From NCBI RefSeq assembly GCF_038397745.1, contig NZ_CP151636.1, positions 2,170,001 through 2,234,000 on the forward strand: DNA of 64,000 bases, given 5' to 3'. The DNA is from Microbacterium sp. LWH11-1.2. Lineage in GTDB: Bacteria > Actinomycetota > Actinomycetes > Actinomycetales > Microbacteriaceae. Each line of letters begins with the position of its first letter. Within the stretch, counting starts at the first letter, position 1. Of the stretch, positions 55,035-64,000 are shown piece by piece. The translations under genes and the position numbers were made by a program. The notes beneath the pieces are model-generated. The model ran no database searches, was not told where the DNA came from, and saw only the letters and a list, made by a program, of their open reading frames with translations.

Positions 55035-56501
55035 GTGACACTCCGCCTCTATGACACCCGCGCTGCGGAACTGCGCGACTTCGTGCCTCTCGATCCCGAG
55101 AACATCACGATGTACGTCTGCGGACCCACCGTGCAGTCCGGCCCGCACATCGGCCACGTCAGAGCCGCGCTGAGCTTCGATCTGCTGCGTCGCTGGCTCA
55201 CGCACCGGTTCGGCCGTGTCACGTTCGTGCGCAACGTCACCGACATCGACGACAAGGTGCTCGCGAACGCGACGGATGCCGAGCCCTGGTGGGCTCTGGC
55301 CTACCGGATGGAGCAGGAGTTCACGGCGGCATATGCCGGAGTCGGCATCCTCGCCCCGACGTATGAGCCGCGGGCGACGGCATCCGTTCCCCAGATGCAG
55401 GAGCTCATCTCCCGGCTGATCGACCGTGGCCACGCGTATCCGGCTCCGGACGGCTCGGGCGATGTGTACTTCGATGTGCGCTCGTGGTCCGAGTACGGTG
55501 CGCTCACGCATCAGTCCGTCGACGCGATGGAGGCCGCGGAGGACGCGGATCCTCGCGGCAAGCGCAACCCTCAGGACTTCGCCCTCTGGAAGGGCGCCAA
55601 GCCCGAGGAACCCGCCGACGCGACCTGGTCGTCCCCGTGGGGGCCCGGACGGCCGGGGTGGCACATCGAGTGCTCCGCGATGTCGAAGCGGTACCTCGGC
55701 GCCGAGTTCGACATCCACGGCGGCGGGCTCGATCTGCGCTTCCCGCACCATGAGAACGAGCTCGCTCAGTCGACCGCGGCCGGCGACGCCTTCGCGCGCT
55801 ACTGGGTGCACAACGGGCTCGTGACCGTCAACGGTCAGAAGATGTCGAAGTCGCTGGGAAACTTCACGCTCGCTGCCGACGTGCTCGAGGAGTTCGACCC
55901 GCTCGTGGTGCGCTACGCCCTCGCCGCAGCGCACTATCGGTCGAACCTCGACCTGACCGAGTCGTCGTTCGTCGAGGCGGATGCCGCGCTTGGTCGCATC
56001 CGATCGTTCCTCGAGCGCGCGGGGCGACTCGAGAGTCCCTTCACGTGGTCGGCCGAGAGGCCGGCGCAGGAGGCCGAGCGCCCCCATGACGGCGAAGCGG
56101 AGCACGGGTTCGTCCTTCCCGCGGCCTTCGGTGATGCGCTCGACGACGACCTCGCGGTCCCGCAGGCGCTTGCTGTCATCCACGACACCGTGCGTCGGGG
56201 CAACGGCGCGCTGGATGCCGGTGACGACGCTGCGGCATGGATCGCCGCGTGGAAGGTGCGCGAGATGACCGGCATCCTGGGCATCGACCCCGGCTCGACG
56301 CAGTGGCGCGACGGCGCGGACGGCGGCGGCGCCTCGGCATCCGCTCTGGACGCCCTCGTGCAGGCGATGATCACGCAGCGCGCTCAGGCGCGCGCGGACA
56401 AGGACTGGGCGGCGGCCGATCGCATCCGTGATGCGATCGCCGCCGCAGGAATCACGCTGGAGGACACTCCGGCCGGAACTCATTGGAGTATCGATGGCTA
56501 A
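55035..56501 (+). CDS. cysS: Cysteinyl-tRNA synthetase
   Basis: A class I aminoacyl-tRNA synthetase of 488 residues. It has the zinc Cys in VCGPTVQ, the HIGH-equivalent HIGH in [11 protein letters not shown], the second zinc site [10 protein letters not shown]...[15 protein letters not shown] and KMSKSLGN (269-276). GTG 55035 is 7 nt after TAGGCT (55023-55028), leaderless. No T-box or other leader fits before it. Its stop overlaps the rlmB start by 8 nt. Confidence 0.97.
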   Translation: MTLRLYDTRAAELRDFVPLDPENITMYVCGPTVQSGPHIGHVRAALSFDLLRRWLTHRFGRVTFVRNVTDIDDKVLANATDAEPWWALAYRMEQEFTAAYAGVGILAPTYEPRATASVPQMQELISRLIDRGHAYPAPDGSGDVYFDVRSWSEYGALTHQSVDAMEAAEDADPRGKRNPQDFALWKGAKPEEPADATWSSPWGPGRPGWHIECSAMSKRYLGAEFDIHGGGLDLRFPHHENELAQSTAAGDAFARYWVHNGLVTVNGQKMSKSLGNFTLAADVLEEFDPLVVRYALAAAHYRSNLDLTESSFVEADAALGRIRSFLERAGRLESPFTWSAERPAQEAERPHDGEAEHGFVLPAAFGDALDDDLAVPQALAVIHDTVRRGNGALDAGDDAAAWIAAWKVREMTGILGIDPGSTQWRDGADGGGASASALDALVQAMITQRAQARADKDWAAADRIRDAIAAAGITLEDTPAGTHWSIDG

Positions 56502-57507
56502 GCCAGGGCGCCCCGGCGCGAGCAAGGGAAACAAGAAGGGTCCGACCAAGGGCACGGGCGGACTCGGACGCAAGGCCCTCGAGGGCCGCGGACCGACCCC
56601 GAAGGCGGAGGACCGCGCCTGGCACCCGGCCGGCAAGCGCAAGGCCGCGGCCGAGCGGTACGCGGCATCCGGCGGCAAGGGCAAGCCGAACCAGCGCCAG
56701 GCGTCGGGCGGAAACCCGAATCGCTCGGCCCGCGCCAAGGACAACACCTCCGAGGCGGAGACGGTCACCGGCCGCAACTCCGTGCTCGAGGCGCTCCGGG
56801 CGAAGATCCCGGCGACCGCGTTCCACATCGCGCAGCGCGTGGAGATGGACGACCGCGTCAAGGAGATGCTGTCGATCGCGACCCACCGCGGCATCCCGGT
56901 GCTCGAGGTCACCCGCCAGGAGCTCGACCGGATGGCGGGCTTCGACGGCGTGCACCAGGGCGTCGCGATCAAGGTGCCGCCGTATGAGTACGCGCACCCG
57001 CAGGATCTGCTCGAGCAGACGATCGATCGCGGCCAGGTGCCGCTGTTCGTCGCGCTCGACGGCATCACCGATCCGCGCAACCTCGGGGCCGTCATCCGCT
57101 CGGCCGCCGCGTTCGGGGCACACGGCGTCATCCTCCCGCAGCGGCGCTCGGCCGGCGTCAACTCCGCGGTGTGGAAGACCAGCGCCGGTGCGGTCGCCCG
57201 CACCCCGGTGGCGCTCGCGACCAACCTCACGACGCTGCTCAAGGAGTTCAAGAAGCAGGGCGTCTTCATCCTCGGTCTCGCGGGTGACGGCGACGTCTCG
57301 CTCCCGGAACTCCAGCTCGCCGACCGTCCTGTCGTCATCGTCGCCGGGTCCGAAGGCAAGGGGCTGTCGCGCCTCGTGCGCGAGACCTGCGACCAGATCG
57401 TCTCGATCCCGATCTCCGCGTCCACCGAGTCGCTGAACGCCGGGATCGCCACGTCCGTCGCGCTGTACCAGGTGTCGACGGTCCGCGGCGCGAAGAAGAA
57501 GTCCTAG
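56494..57507 (+). CDS. rlmB: 23S rRNA 2'-O-methyltransferase RlmB
   Basis: A 337-residue SPOUT (TrmH-type) methyltransferase that modifies G2251-equivalent of 23S rRNA. A ~85-residue Lys/Gly/Arg-rich basic N-terminus precedes the substrate-binding domain (VTGRNSVLEALRAKIP) and the knot motifs DGITDPRNLGAVIRSAAAFGAHGVILP, VIVAGSEGKGLSRLVRETCD and SIPISASTESLNAGIA. ATG 56494 has GGAG 7 nt upstream and overlaps cysS. Confidence 0.96.
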   Translation: MAKPGRPGASKGNKKGPTKGTGGLGRKALEGRGPTPKAEDRAWHPAGKRKAAAERYAASGGKGKPNQRQASGGNPNRSARAKDNTSEAETVTGRNSVLEALRAKIPATAFHIAQRVEMDDRVKEMLSIATHRGIPVLEVTRQELDRMAGFDGVHQGVAIKVPPYEYAHPQDLLEQTIDRGQVPLFVALDGITDPRNLGAVIRSAAAFGAHGVILPQRRSAGVNSAVWKTSAGAVARTPVALATNLTTLLKEFKKQGVFILGLAGDGDVSLPELQLADRPVVIVAGSEGKGLSRLVRETCDQIVSIPISASTESLNAGIATSVALYQVSTVRGAKKKS

Positions 57508-57518
57508 GAGCGCAGCGC

Positions 57519-58160
57519 ATGACTCGCATCGTCGTCCTCGGCGGAACCGGATACGCCGGCCGCCATATCGTCGCGGAGGCCGTGGCCCGCGGGCATGCGG
57601 TGATCGCGGTCTCGCGGTCCGAGCCGGGCGATCCGGTGGCGGGCGCCGCGTACGTGCAGCGGTCGGCGCTCGACGTCGACGCGATCGCGGAGACCTTCGA
57701 GGGAGCCGACGCCGTCGTGTGGGCGCTGTCTCCGCGGGGCGACATGGAGGACAAGGTGCTCGGCGCACTGCGGCTGGTGGCTGCGAGGCTCGCCGGCACC
57801 GAGACGCGTCTCGGCGTGATCGGCGGAGCAGGCGGAAGCCTCGTCGCGCCCGGCGGCCCCCGGCTCTTCGATCAGGACTTCCCCGAGGAGTACAAGGCCG
57901 AGGCGCAGGTCGGCATCGACTCGCTCGCCTTCCTGCAGAGCGCGGATGCCGATCTCGACTGGTTCTTCGTGCACCCGGCGGAGGAGTTCGGTCCCTGGGC
58001 CGAGGGCGAGCGCACCGGGCACTACCGCGACGGCGGCGACGTGATCGTGCGGGATGCCGACGGGAAGTCGTGGATCTCCGGTGCGGACTTCGCGGTCGCC
58101 ATGGTCGACGAGATCGAACAGGGCAATCACCACCGCGAACGGTTCACCGTCGGGTACTGA
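57519..58160 (+). CDS. NAD(P)-binding reductase-like protein (SDR, NmrA type)
   Basis: A 213-residue Rossmann-fold protein with the N-terminal motif LGGTGYAGRHI (6-16) typical of atypical short-chain dehydrogenases (YwnB/NmrA group), and EYKAEAQVGIDSLAFLQSADADLDWFFVHPAEEFGP near the substrate side. It lacks the YxxxK pair. Substrate unknown. It lies 11 nt after rlmB and converges with the DUF4032 gene. Confidence 0.87.
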   Translation: MTRIVVLGGTGYAGRHIVAEAVARGHAVIAVSRSEPGDPVAGAAYVQRSALDVDAIAETFEGADAVVWALSPRGDMEDKVLGALRLVAARLAGTETRLGVIGGAGGSLVAPGGPRLFDQDFPEEYKAEAQVGIDSLAFLQSADADLDWFFVHPAEEFGPWAEGERTGHYRDGGDVIVRDADGKSWISGADFAVAMVDEIEQGNHHRERFTVGY

Positions 58161-58172
58161 GGTCGGCGGCGG

Positions 58173-59477
58173 TCAGACCAGGTCGCGCCAGTCGACCTCG
58201 TCCTCGTCGTCGGCGAGCGACAGGTTGCCCGTGATCACCGGCAGGCTCATCGTCTCGGTCGGCGGCCCCATGATGGTCGCCTCGTCGCGCCGGTGGCGCA
58301 GCACCTCGTTGATGTAGCTCGTCAGCACCTCGGCGAGCGGCACGGACCGCCCCTGCGCCTGCGACAGGTACCAGCGGTGCTCGAGAACCTGATGGAACAC
58401 CTCGGCCGGCTCGAGCTTGGTGCGCAGCTCGTACGGGATCGCCCGGACGACGGGCTCGAACACGCGCGTGAGCCACTCGTGTGCGTACATCTCCTCGTCG
58501 GCCCACTGCTTGGTCGAGCGGGCGCGGAACTCGTCGAGGTCGTTCAGCAGCCGGCGCGCCTGGTTCTCCTCGACGTCGAGACCGGTGAGGCGGATCAGGC
58601 GCCGCTGGTGGTGCCCCGCGTCGACGACCTTGGGCTGGATCTCGACGACCGTGCCGTCGGAGGTGGTCGACATCGACATCTCGTCGATGTCGAAGCCCAG
58701 CGCGTTGAGGCGCTCGACGCGTTCGGTGATGCGCCAGGTCTCCGCGGCCGAGAAGGACTCCTGCGCGGTCAGCTCGGCCCACAGCGACCGGTACGACGAC
58801 ACGATCCCGTCGGCGATCGCCACCGCGTCGACCCCGTGCTCCAGCCGCCCGCCCGCCGCGAGGTCCATGATCTCGCCGGCGATGTTCGTGCGGGCGAGGT
58901 CGAGGTCGTATGCGCGCTGGCCCGCCGTCAGACCCTCCTCGTGCAGCTCGCCGGTCTCGGCATCCACCAGGTAGGCGGCGAAGGCGCCGGCGTCACGACG
59001 GAAGAGCGTGTTCGAGAGCGAGACGTCGCCCCAGTAGAAGCCCACGTTGTGCAGGCGCACGAGCAGCAGCGCCAGGGCGTCGACGAGACGCGTGGCCGTA
59101 TCGGGGCGCAGCACGCGGGTGAAGAGGGCGCGGTACGGCATCGAGAAGCGCAGATGCGAGGTGACGAGCGCCGCGGGGAGCGGCTCGCCCGCGGCATCCG
59201 TCCGTCCGGCGATCACGGCGACGCGATCGACGCAGGGGACGTCGAGGCGCGCCAGGTTGCCGAGCATGTCGTACTCCCGCTGCGCCATCTCGGCGGTCGT
59301 CTCCTTGACGGCGACCACGCGTCCCGAGAGGTCGGCGAACCGCACGAGGTGGCGGGAGAGCCCCTTCGGGAGCGAGACGATCTGCTCGGATGGCCACTTC
59401 GCCAGCGTCGTCGACCAGGGGAGGGACAGCAGTCCCGGGTCGACGGTGCTCGCGGTGATCCGCAGCGAATCCTGCAT
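58173..59477 (-). CDS. DUF4032 kinase-like protein
   Basis: A 434-residue cytoplasmic protein with the start of a lipopolysaccharide-kinase-like fold (VAVKETTAEMAQREYDMLGNL, with the lysine and E; LLVRLHNVGFYWGDVSLSNTLFRRDAGAFAAYLVDAETGE resembling the HxDxxxxN catalytic loop) followed by the DUF4032 domain (VTRVFEPVVRAIPYELRTKLEPAEVFHQVLEHRWYLSQAQGRSVPL). Conserved in actinobacteria beside the following ABC ATPase gene. Function unproven; here the catalytic-loop Asp is in WGDVSLSN. Confidence 0.88.
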   Translation of the reverse strand: MQDSLRITASTVDPGLLSLPWSTTLAKWPSEQIVSLPKGLSRHLVRFADLSGRVVAVKETTAEMAQREYDMLGNLARLDVPCVDRVAVIAGRTDAAGEPLPAALVTSHLRFSMPYRALFTRVLRPDTATRLVDALALLLVRLHNVGFYWGDVSLSNTLFRRDAGAFAAYLVDAETGELHEEGLTAGQRAYDLDLARTNIAGEIMDLAAGGRLEHGVDAVAIADGIVSSYRSLWAELTAQESFSAAETWRITERVERLNALGFDIDEMSMSTTSDGTVVEIQPKVVDAGHHQRRLIRLTGLDVEENQARRLLNDLDEFRARSTKQWADEEMYAHEWLTRVFEPVVRAIPYELRTKLEPAEVFHQVLEHRWYLSQAQGRSVPLAEVLTSYINEVLRHRRDEATIMGPPTETMSLPVITGNLSLADDEDEVDWRDLV

Positions 59478-59506
59478 GGCGCTCCAGAGGGCAGTCGGGG
59501 GAAAAG

Positions 59507-59551
59507 CAGACGCGGCGCGGGCGACCCGAAGGTCGACCCGCGCCGCGTCTG
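59507..59551 (-). terminator. Terminator of the ABC ATPase gene
   Basis: CAGACGCGGCGCGGG (59507-59521) pairs perfectly with CCCGCGCCGCGTCTG (59537-59551), 15 bp, with a 15-nt apical part that can extend the hairpin (CGACC/GGTCG). Located just after the stop at 59558. Confidence 0.88.
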
Positions 59552-59557
59552 AGGGAA

Positions 59558-60664
<1,107 letters not shown>

Positions 60665-60897
60665 TGTCATTTCTCCTTCACCGGCAGGTACGTGCCGGAC
60701 GATCCGTTGTGATGGAAGTGGCGGAACAGGCCGCCATGACCCGTCTTTGGGTCGGGATCAGTATGACACGAACCGTGGCACCTGGGTATTTCTCAGCCTG
60801 GCTGGTTAACATCGAACCTGGCCGCGCAACGCGGCGATCGTCGCTCCGAGCGATGGTCGGGGCCAACCCGGACCCCCTCAGACTTTCAAGAGGAACG

Positions 60898-61851
60898 ATG
60901 TCGAGCGACGAAACGCCGAACGTCCCCACGCCTCGCAATTCCCGCGAGGCCGTGCGGGAGAAGGCCCAGCAGGTGCACGCCCAGCAGTCCAGGGCGCGTC
61001 TCATGCGACGGATCATCATCGGCGCGGTCGCCGTCATCGCCGTCGGCGCGATCGGCACCGCCGTCACCCTCGCGGTGTCCGCTCAGGTGTCCAAGCCGCA
61101 GCTCACCCCGACGGGGATGGAGTCGGACGGCGTTGTCGTGAACGACATCTCCGCCGTCGCGGCATCCGATGAGACGCTCACGACGCCGAGCCCCGAGCCG
61201 ACCGAGGCCGGTGCCACGGAGACTCCCGCGCCCGAGCCGACCGCGCCGGAGCGCGTCGAGATCCACGTGTACGTCGACTACCTGTCGCCGGACGCCGGGG
61301 AGTTCGAACGCGCCAACTCGCGCCAGCTCGCCAGCTGGATCTCCGAGGGCGCCGTGTCGGTGAGCTATCACCCCGTCGCCCTGCTGACCGCCAGCTCGAA
61401 CGGCACCAAGTACTCGCTGCGTGCGGCGGCCGCCGCGGCCTGCGTCGCGACGCACTCCCCGGACAAGTTCTACGCGTTCAACCATGATCTGCTCGACAAG
61501 CAGCCCAAGGTCGGCAGTGACGGGCTCTCCGACGAGCAGCTCGCCGACGCCGCAGCGGCCGTGGGCGTCGACAACACCAAAGCGGTGCGATCCTGCATCG
61601 TGGACGGCGACTTCGTGACCTGGGCCAAGGATGCGACGACCCGCGCGCTCGACGGTCCGCTCGCCGGGTCCGATGACCTGGTGCTGTCCTCCGCACCGAT
61701 GATCGTCGCGAACGGCGACGCGTACATCGGTGCGCTCGACGATCCCGCCGAGTTCGCGCAGTTCGTGCTCACCGTCGACAACGACGCGTCGCAGAAGTCG
61801 ACCGAGACCCCGTCGCCGACGCCCAGCCCGACCGCGACGCCCACGCCGTAG
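60898..61851 (+). CDS. DsbA-fold membrane protein lacking the CxxC
   Basis: A 317-residue protein: basic cytoplasmic N-terminus, one membrane helix (~37-62), an acidic Pro/Thr/Glu linker (~90-118), then a thioredoxin/DsbA domain starting VEIHVYVDYLSPDAGEFERANSRQL. In active relatives this position reads DxxCPxCxxF; here the pair is Ser130/Ala133. The cis-Pro loop SSAPMIVANG remains, and two cysteines occur elsewhere (AACVA, RSCIV). The tail is TPSPTPSPTATPTP. AAGAGGAA precedes the ATG. Oxidoreductase activity is therefore doubtful; it may bind or chaperone proteins. Confidence 0.87.
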   Translation: MSSDETPNVPTPRNSREAVREKAQQVHAQQSRARLMRRIIIGAVAVIAVGAIGTAVTLAVSAQVSKPQLTPTGMESDGVVVNDISAVAASDETLTTPSPEPTEAGATETPAPEPTAPERVEIHVYVDYLSPDAGEFERANSRQLASWISEGAVSVSYHPVALLTASSNGTKYSLRAAAAAACVATHSPDKFYAFNHDLLDKQPKVGSDGLSDEQLADAAAAVGVDNTKAVRSCIVDGDFVTWAKDATTRALDGPLAGSDDLVLSSAPMIVANGDAYIGALDDPAEFAQFVLTVDNDASQKSTETPSPTPSPTATPTP

Positions 61852-61892
61852 TTCGGAGCGGGGACGATGCCATCGCTAAGCTGGTGGCGTCC

Positions 61893-61965
61893 GCCGACTT
61901 GGCGCAATTGGTAGCGCACCGTACTTGTAATACGGGGGTTACGGGTTCGAGTCCCGTAGTCGGCT
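61893..61965 (+). tRNA. tRNA-Thr (anticodon TGT)
   Basis: A 73-nt cloverleaf: acceptor GCCGACT/AGTCGGC, anticodon arm CCGTA-CTTGTAA-TACGG giving TGT (reads ACA), T-arm CGGG-TTCGAGT-CCCG. CCA not encoded. TAAGCT at 61877-61882 is a possible -10. Confidence 0.97.
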
Positions 61966-61971
61966 CCGTGC

Positions 61972-62016
61972 GAGAAGGCCCGCCTCCCCGGTGAATCCGG
62001 AGAGGCGGGCCTTCTC
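61972..62016 (+). terminator. Terminator of tRNA-Thr(TGT)
   Basis: GAGAAGGCCCGCCTC (61972-61986) pairs perfectly with GAGGCGGGCCTTCTC (62002-62016), 15 bp, 6 nt after the tRNA. Confidence 0.88.
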
Positions 62017-62061
62017 TGTGTCCAGCGGGAGATCACTCCCGCCCGTCAGCGCGCCCGTGTC

Positions 62062-62535
62062 TCAGCGCAGAGTGACGTCGATCGTCTCCGTGAACGGGTC
62101 GATGTCGATGTTGGTCGTGATCGAGTATCCGGATCCGGAGGGGCCGGTGGGACGGAACTGGATGCGGACATTGGTGATGTCGCTCGCGGTGATCACGCCG
62201 GTGATCGAGCCGTCGGGGTTCTGCGTGACGACGATGCCGATGGCGTTGACGACCTGCAGGGTGACGCCCGGATCCGGGACGATCATGACGCTGGTGCCGG
62301 CGGGGAGCAGCGCGAGGTTGCCGTCCGCATCGCTGCCCTCGACGGTGAAGTTGGTCACGTTGCCGCTCACGACGCTGACGGTCGCGCCGGTGGCCCAGAA
62401 GGTCGCAGGGGGAGGCGTCTGCGATGCGGCGGCGAGCGGCGTCGCGACGGCGACGGCGACGACGGGTACCGACCAGGCTGCGCTCTTGACGAGGGTCCGG
62501 CGCGAGAGGTCGCGGGTGCTGAGGTTGTCCTGCAT
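62062..62535 (-). CDS. Tat-exported protein with beta-rich domain
   Basis: A 157-residue protein beginning MQDNLSTRDLSRRTLVKSAA with a twin-arginine motif (SRRTLVK) and hydrophobic core to about residue 38 (WSVPVVAVAVATPLAAAS). The mature part is beta-rich (FWATGATVSVVSGNVTNFTVEGSDADGNL... VRIQFRPTGPSGSGYSI), an Ig-like surface-protein fold. AAAGGAAAG precedes the ATG. Its signal peptide is clearly related to that of the divergent gene 62779-63561. Confidence 0.82.
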   Translation of the reverse strand: MQDNLSTRDLSRRTLVKSAAWSVPVVAVAVATPLAAASQTPPPATFWATGATVSVVSGNVTNFTVEGSDADGNLALLPAGTSVMIVPDPGVTLQVVNAIGIVVTQNPDGSITGVITASDITNVRIQFRPTGPSGSGYSITTNIDIDPFTETIDVTLR

Positions 62536-62778
62536 TTCTTTCCTTTTCCGGCTCTGAGGAGCCATCTCTTCCACGTGTGCGCGCGTCGTGACGCGGAGAG
62601 CGCATGATCGCTGAGTGCGCCACGGAGAAGGAGTCCCATCGGCCCCCGAAGTGACGCCGAACGGAGGAATCCACCGGAGATTTCACGATCTGCTGGATCT
62701 CGCGTCACTCCTGCGACGTTTCCGACTCCTTCCCAATGTGTCGACAGACTGTCGGCCGCTTGAGGGGAGTCAAATCAG

Positions 62779-63561
62779 ATGAAGGAACAAGAGGCAGTCC
62801 AGAAGCGTGGCCTGACGCGGAGAACGGTCGTGATCGGCGGGGCATGGTCCGTGCCCGTGATCGCGGCGGCCGTGGCCACACCGCTCACCGCCGCGTCCGT
62901 GGCATGCACCGCAGCGCTCAGCACGAGCACCGCCGTCTACTCGCGGTTGAGCGGCACCTCGTCGCTGTTCACCTGGGTGGACGTCTTCGGTGACGGCAAG
63001 GACCTCACACTCACGCTCAGCGCGGTCCCCAACGGTGCGAGCAACATGACGATCAACCAGACGAACAACCTTCGTCTCGACTCCGCCACCGTCGGCGGGG
63101 AAGCGCAGCCCAGCGTGCATCTCGCGCTCGACACCGCCGATCTCCGCAATCTCGGCGGAGGGCAGCGCGTCACGTTCAGCTTCGCTCTGGACGGAGTGGC
63201 GACCACGGTCTCGGACCTCGGCTACACGATCAAGGACATCGACGGCGTCCAGGCTCTGGACGGCCTCGGTGGTGCGGAGCGCGTGTACGTCTCCGAAGGC
63301 ACCGGAACGTACAACTCCGACTGGATCCGCGGCCAAGGGACGGGCACCAACGCATGGCGGCCGTTCACCAGCTCGCCGAACCCCGAGGTCGCGCCCACCA
63401 GCGCGGCTGGAAACGTGCGGGTGACCGCGTCGGGTGTCAGCGCGTTCGACCTCACCTTCGTCGCCAACAACTCCGGGCGTGCGCTCGGAGAGCGGCCGCC
63501 CCAGAACATCTGGATCGGGCCGCTCACGTTCACCGCCCTCAACCCGGTGTGCACGGTATGA
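62779..63561 (+). CDS. Tat-exported surface protein
   Basis: A 260-residue protein with a twin-arginine signal (LTRRTVVIGGAWSVPVIAAAVATPLTAA, about residues 12-39), followed by a beta-rich region with Thr/Ser/Asn-rich strands (LTLTLSAVPNGASNMTINQTNNLRLD; VTFSFALDGVATTVSDLGYTIKDIDG; SAFDLTFVANNSG). No catalytic motif seen. It overlaps the next gene by 4 nt, so both are made together and may form a surface structure. Confidence 0.82.
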   Translation: MKEQEAVQKRGLTRRTVVIGGAWSVPVIAAAVATPLTAASVACTAALSTSTAVYSRLSGTSSLFTWVDVFGDGKDLTLTLSAVPNGASNMTINQTNNLRLDSATVGGEAQPSVHLALDTADLRNLGGGQRVTFSFALDGVATTVSDLGYTIKDIDGVQALDGLGGAERVYVSEGTGTYNSDWIRGQGTGTNAWRPFTSSPNPEVAPTSAAGNVRVTASGVSAFDLTFVANNSGRALGERPPQNIWIGPLTFTALNPVCTV

Positions 63562-64000
63562 ACCGCCGGAGCGGCACGGGGGTGTCGAGAGGGTCGAGCC
63601 GCGCGGGGCGCTGGCTCGCCGGTGCGCTGCTCGCGCTCGGAGCCGCCATCGCACCCGGTGGCGTCAGCGCAGCCATGGCGGCCGAGGTCGAACCGGGCGA
63701 TGCGGTCTACATCGGCGGCAAGGAGGGATACGGCGGCACCGGCGTCTTCCCGATCTGGTCCTCAGGGGTGCAGGAAGGGGATCCGGATTACTGGGCGTAC
63801 TGCATCGAGCACGACGTGTCGGCGGAGACCGGACTGCTGGGCGTCGCCGGAGGCCTCGACAGCTACCTCGGCGCCAACTACTTCACCGACCCGGCGGTCA
63901 CCGGCAAAGTGCTGTGGGTGCTGGCGAACAGCTTCCCGGCCGTGAGTCTCGAAGACCTCGGTGCGGCGGCGGGGGTGCCGGGCATCTCGCGCAACGACGC
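63558..64000 (+). CDS. Thioester-domain surface protein, 5' part
   Basis: The first ~147 residues of a protein running past the window end. A basic N-terminus and hydrophobic core (WLAGALLALGAAIAPGGVSAAMAA, ~19-42) form a signal peptide. The mature start VYIGGKEGYGGTGVFPIW...DPDYWAYCIEHDVSAETG carries the cysteine of the thioester domain (Cys88), as in TQxA/TED adhesins that bond covalently to host or matrix through a Cys-Gln thioester. The matching Gln motif would follow just beyond 64000. ATG overlaps the preceding stop (ATGA). Confidence 0.85.
   Translation, partial: MNRRSGTGVSRGSSRAGRWLAGALLALGAAIAPGGVSAAMAAEVEPGDAVYIGGKEGYGGTGVFPIWSSGVQEGDPDYWAYCIEHDVSAETGLLGVAGGLDSYLGANYFTDPAVTGKVLWVLANSFPAVSLEDLGAAAGVPGISRND

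Overview
The window is high-GC DNA with GTG/TTG starts, many 4-nt gene overlaps and few spacers. Gene content and order point to an actinobacterium of the Microbacteriaceae, most likely Microbacterium or a close relative; this is inferred from gene order, since no 16S gene is present. Several blocks keep the order known from Mycobacterium: carD-ispDF-cysS-rlmB, mutT1-ppk, gpm...senX3-regX3, and a 6C RNA next to a Tad pilus locus. Most of the window is ordinary chromosome backbone.

Layout. 1-9125: end of recR, a DMT exporter, aspartate kinase and aspartate-semialdehyde dehydrogenase, malate:quinone oxidoreductase, thymidine kinase, and a lactate module (FadR-type regulator with two operators, then a lactate dehydrogenase). 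9126-16917: HAD phosphatase, VanZ protein, tRNA-Pro, metallophosphatase, class A penicillin-binding protein, RidA and acetyl-CoA synthetase. 16918-20151: a 6C small RNA followed by a compact Flp/Tad secretion operon. 20229-26555: topA, tmk, holB and a secreted alpha/beta-hydrolase. 26625-31937: tRNA-Thr(CGU), pncA and small accessory genes, including an ArsR-controlled three-gene operon and an HNH-type zinc-ribbon protein.

32021-35512 holds the most unusual material. A tRNA-Lys(UUU) gene is split inside its anticodon by a 220-nt group I intron closely resembling the Azoarcus tRNA-Ile intron. Next to it is a fasciclin lipoprotein divergent from a SigK-like sigma factor and its anti-sigma factor. 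Further on is a candidate small structured RNA with its own TATAAT promoter.

37442-52380 is a phosphate region: pstSCAB, mutT1, ppk, glnR, then gpm, phoU and senX3-regX3. Tandem 11-nt GGTGAAC-type boxes precede pstS, ppk and the phoU/senX3 divide, so the two-component system at one end plausibly controls the transport and polyphosphate genes at the other. 52451-61851 contains carD, a fused ispDF, cysS, rlmB, a sugar-type ABC ATPase, and a DsbA-fold membrane protein that has lost its CxxC. After tRNA-Thr(UGU), the window ends in a surface-protein cluster: two Tat-exported proteins with related signal peptides and the start of a thioester-domain adhesin.

A recurring regulatory theme is leaderless transcription. 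At least twelve genes have a TANNNT hexamer ending exactly 7 nt before the start codon. This fixes several translation starts and explains the absence of ribosome binding sites there.
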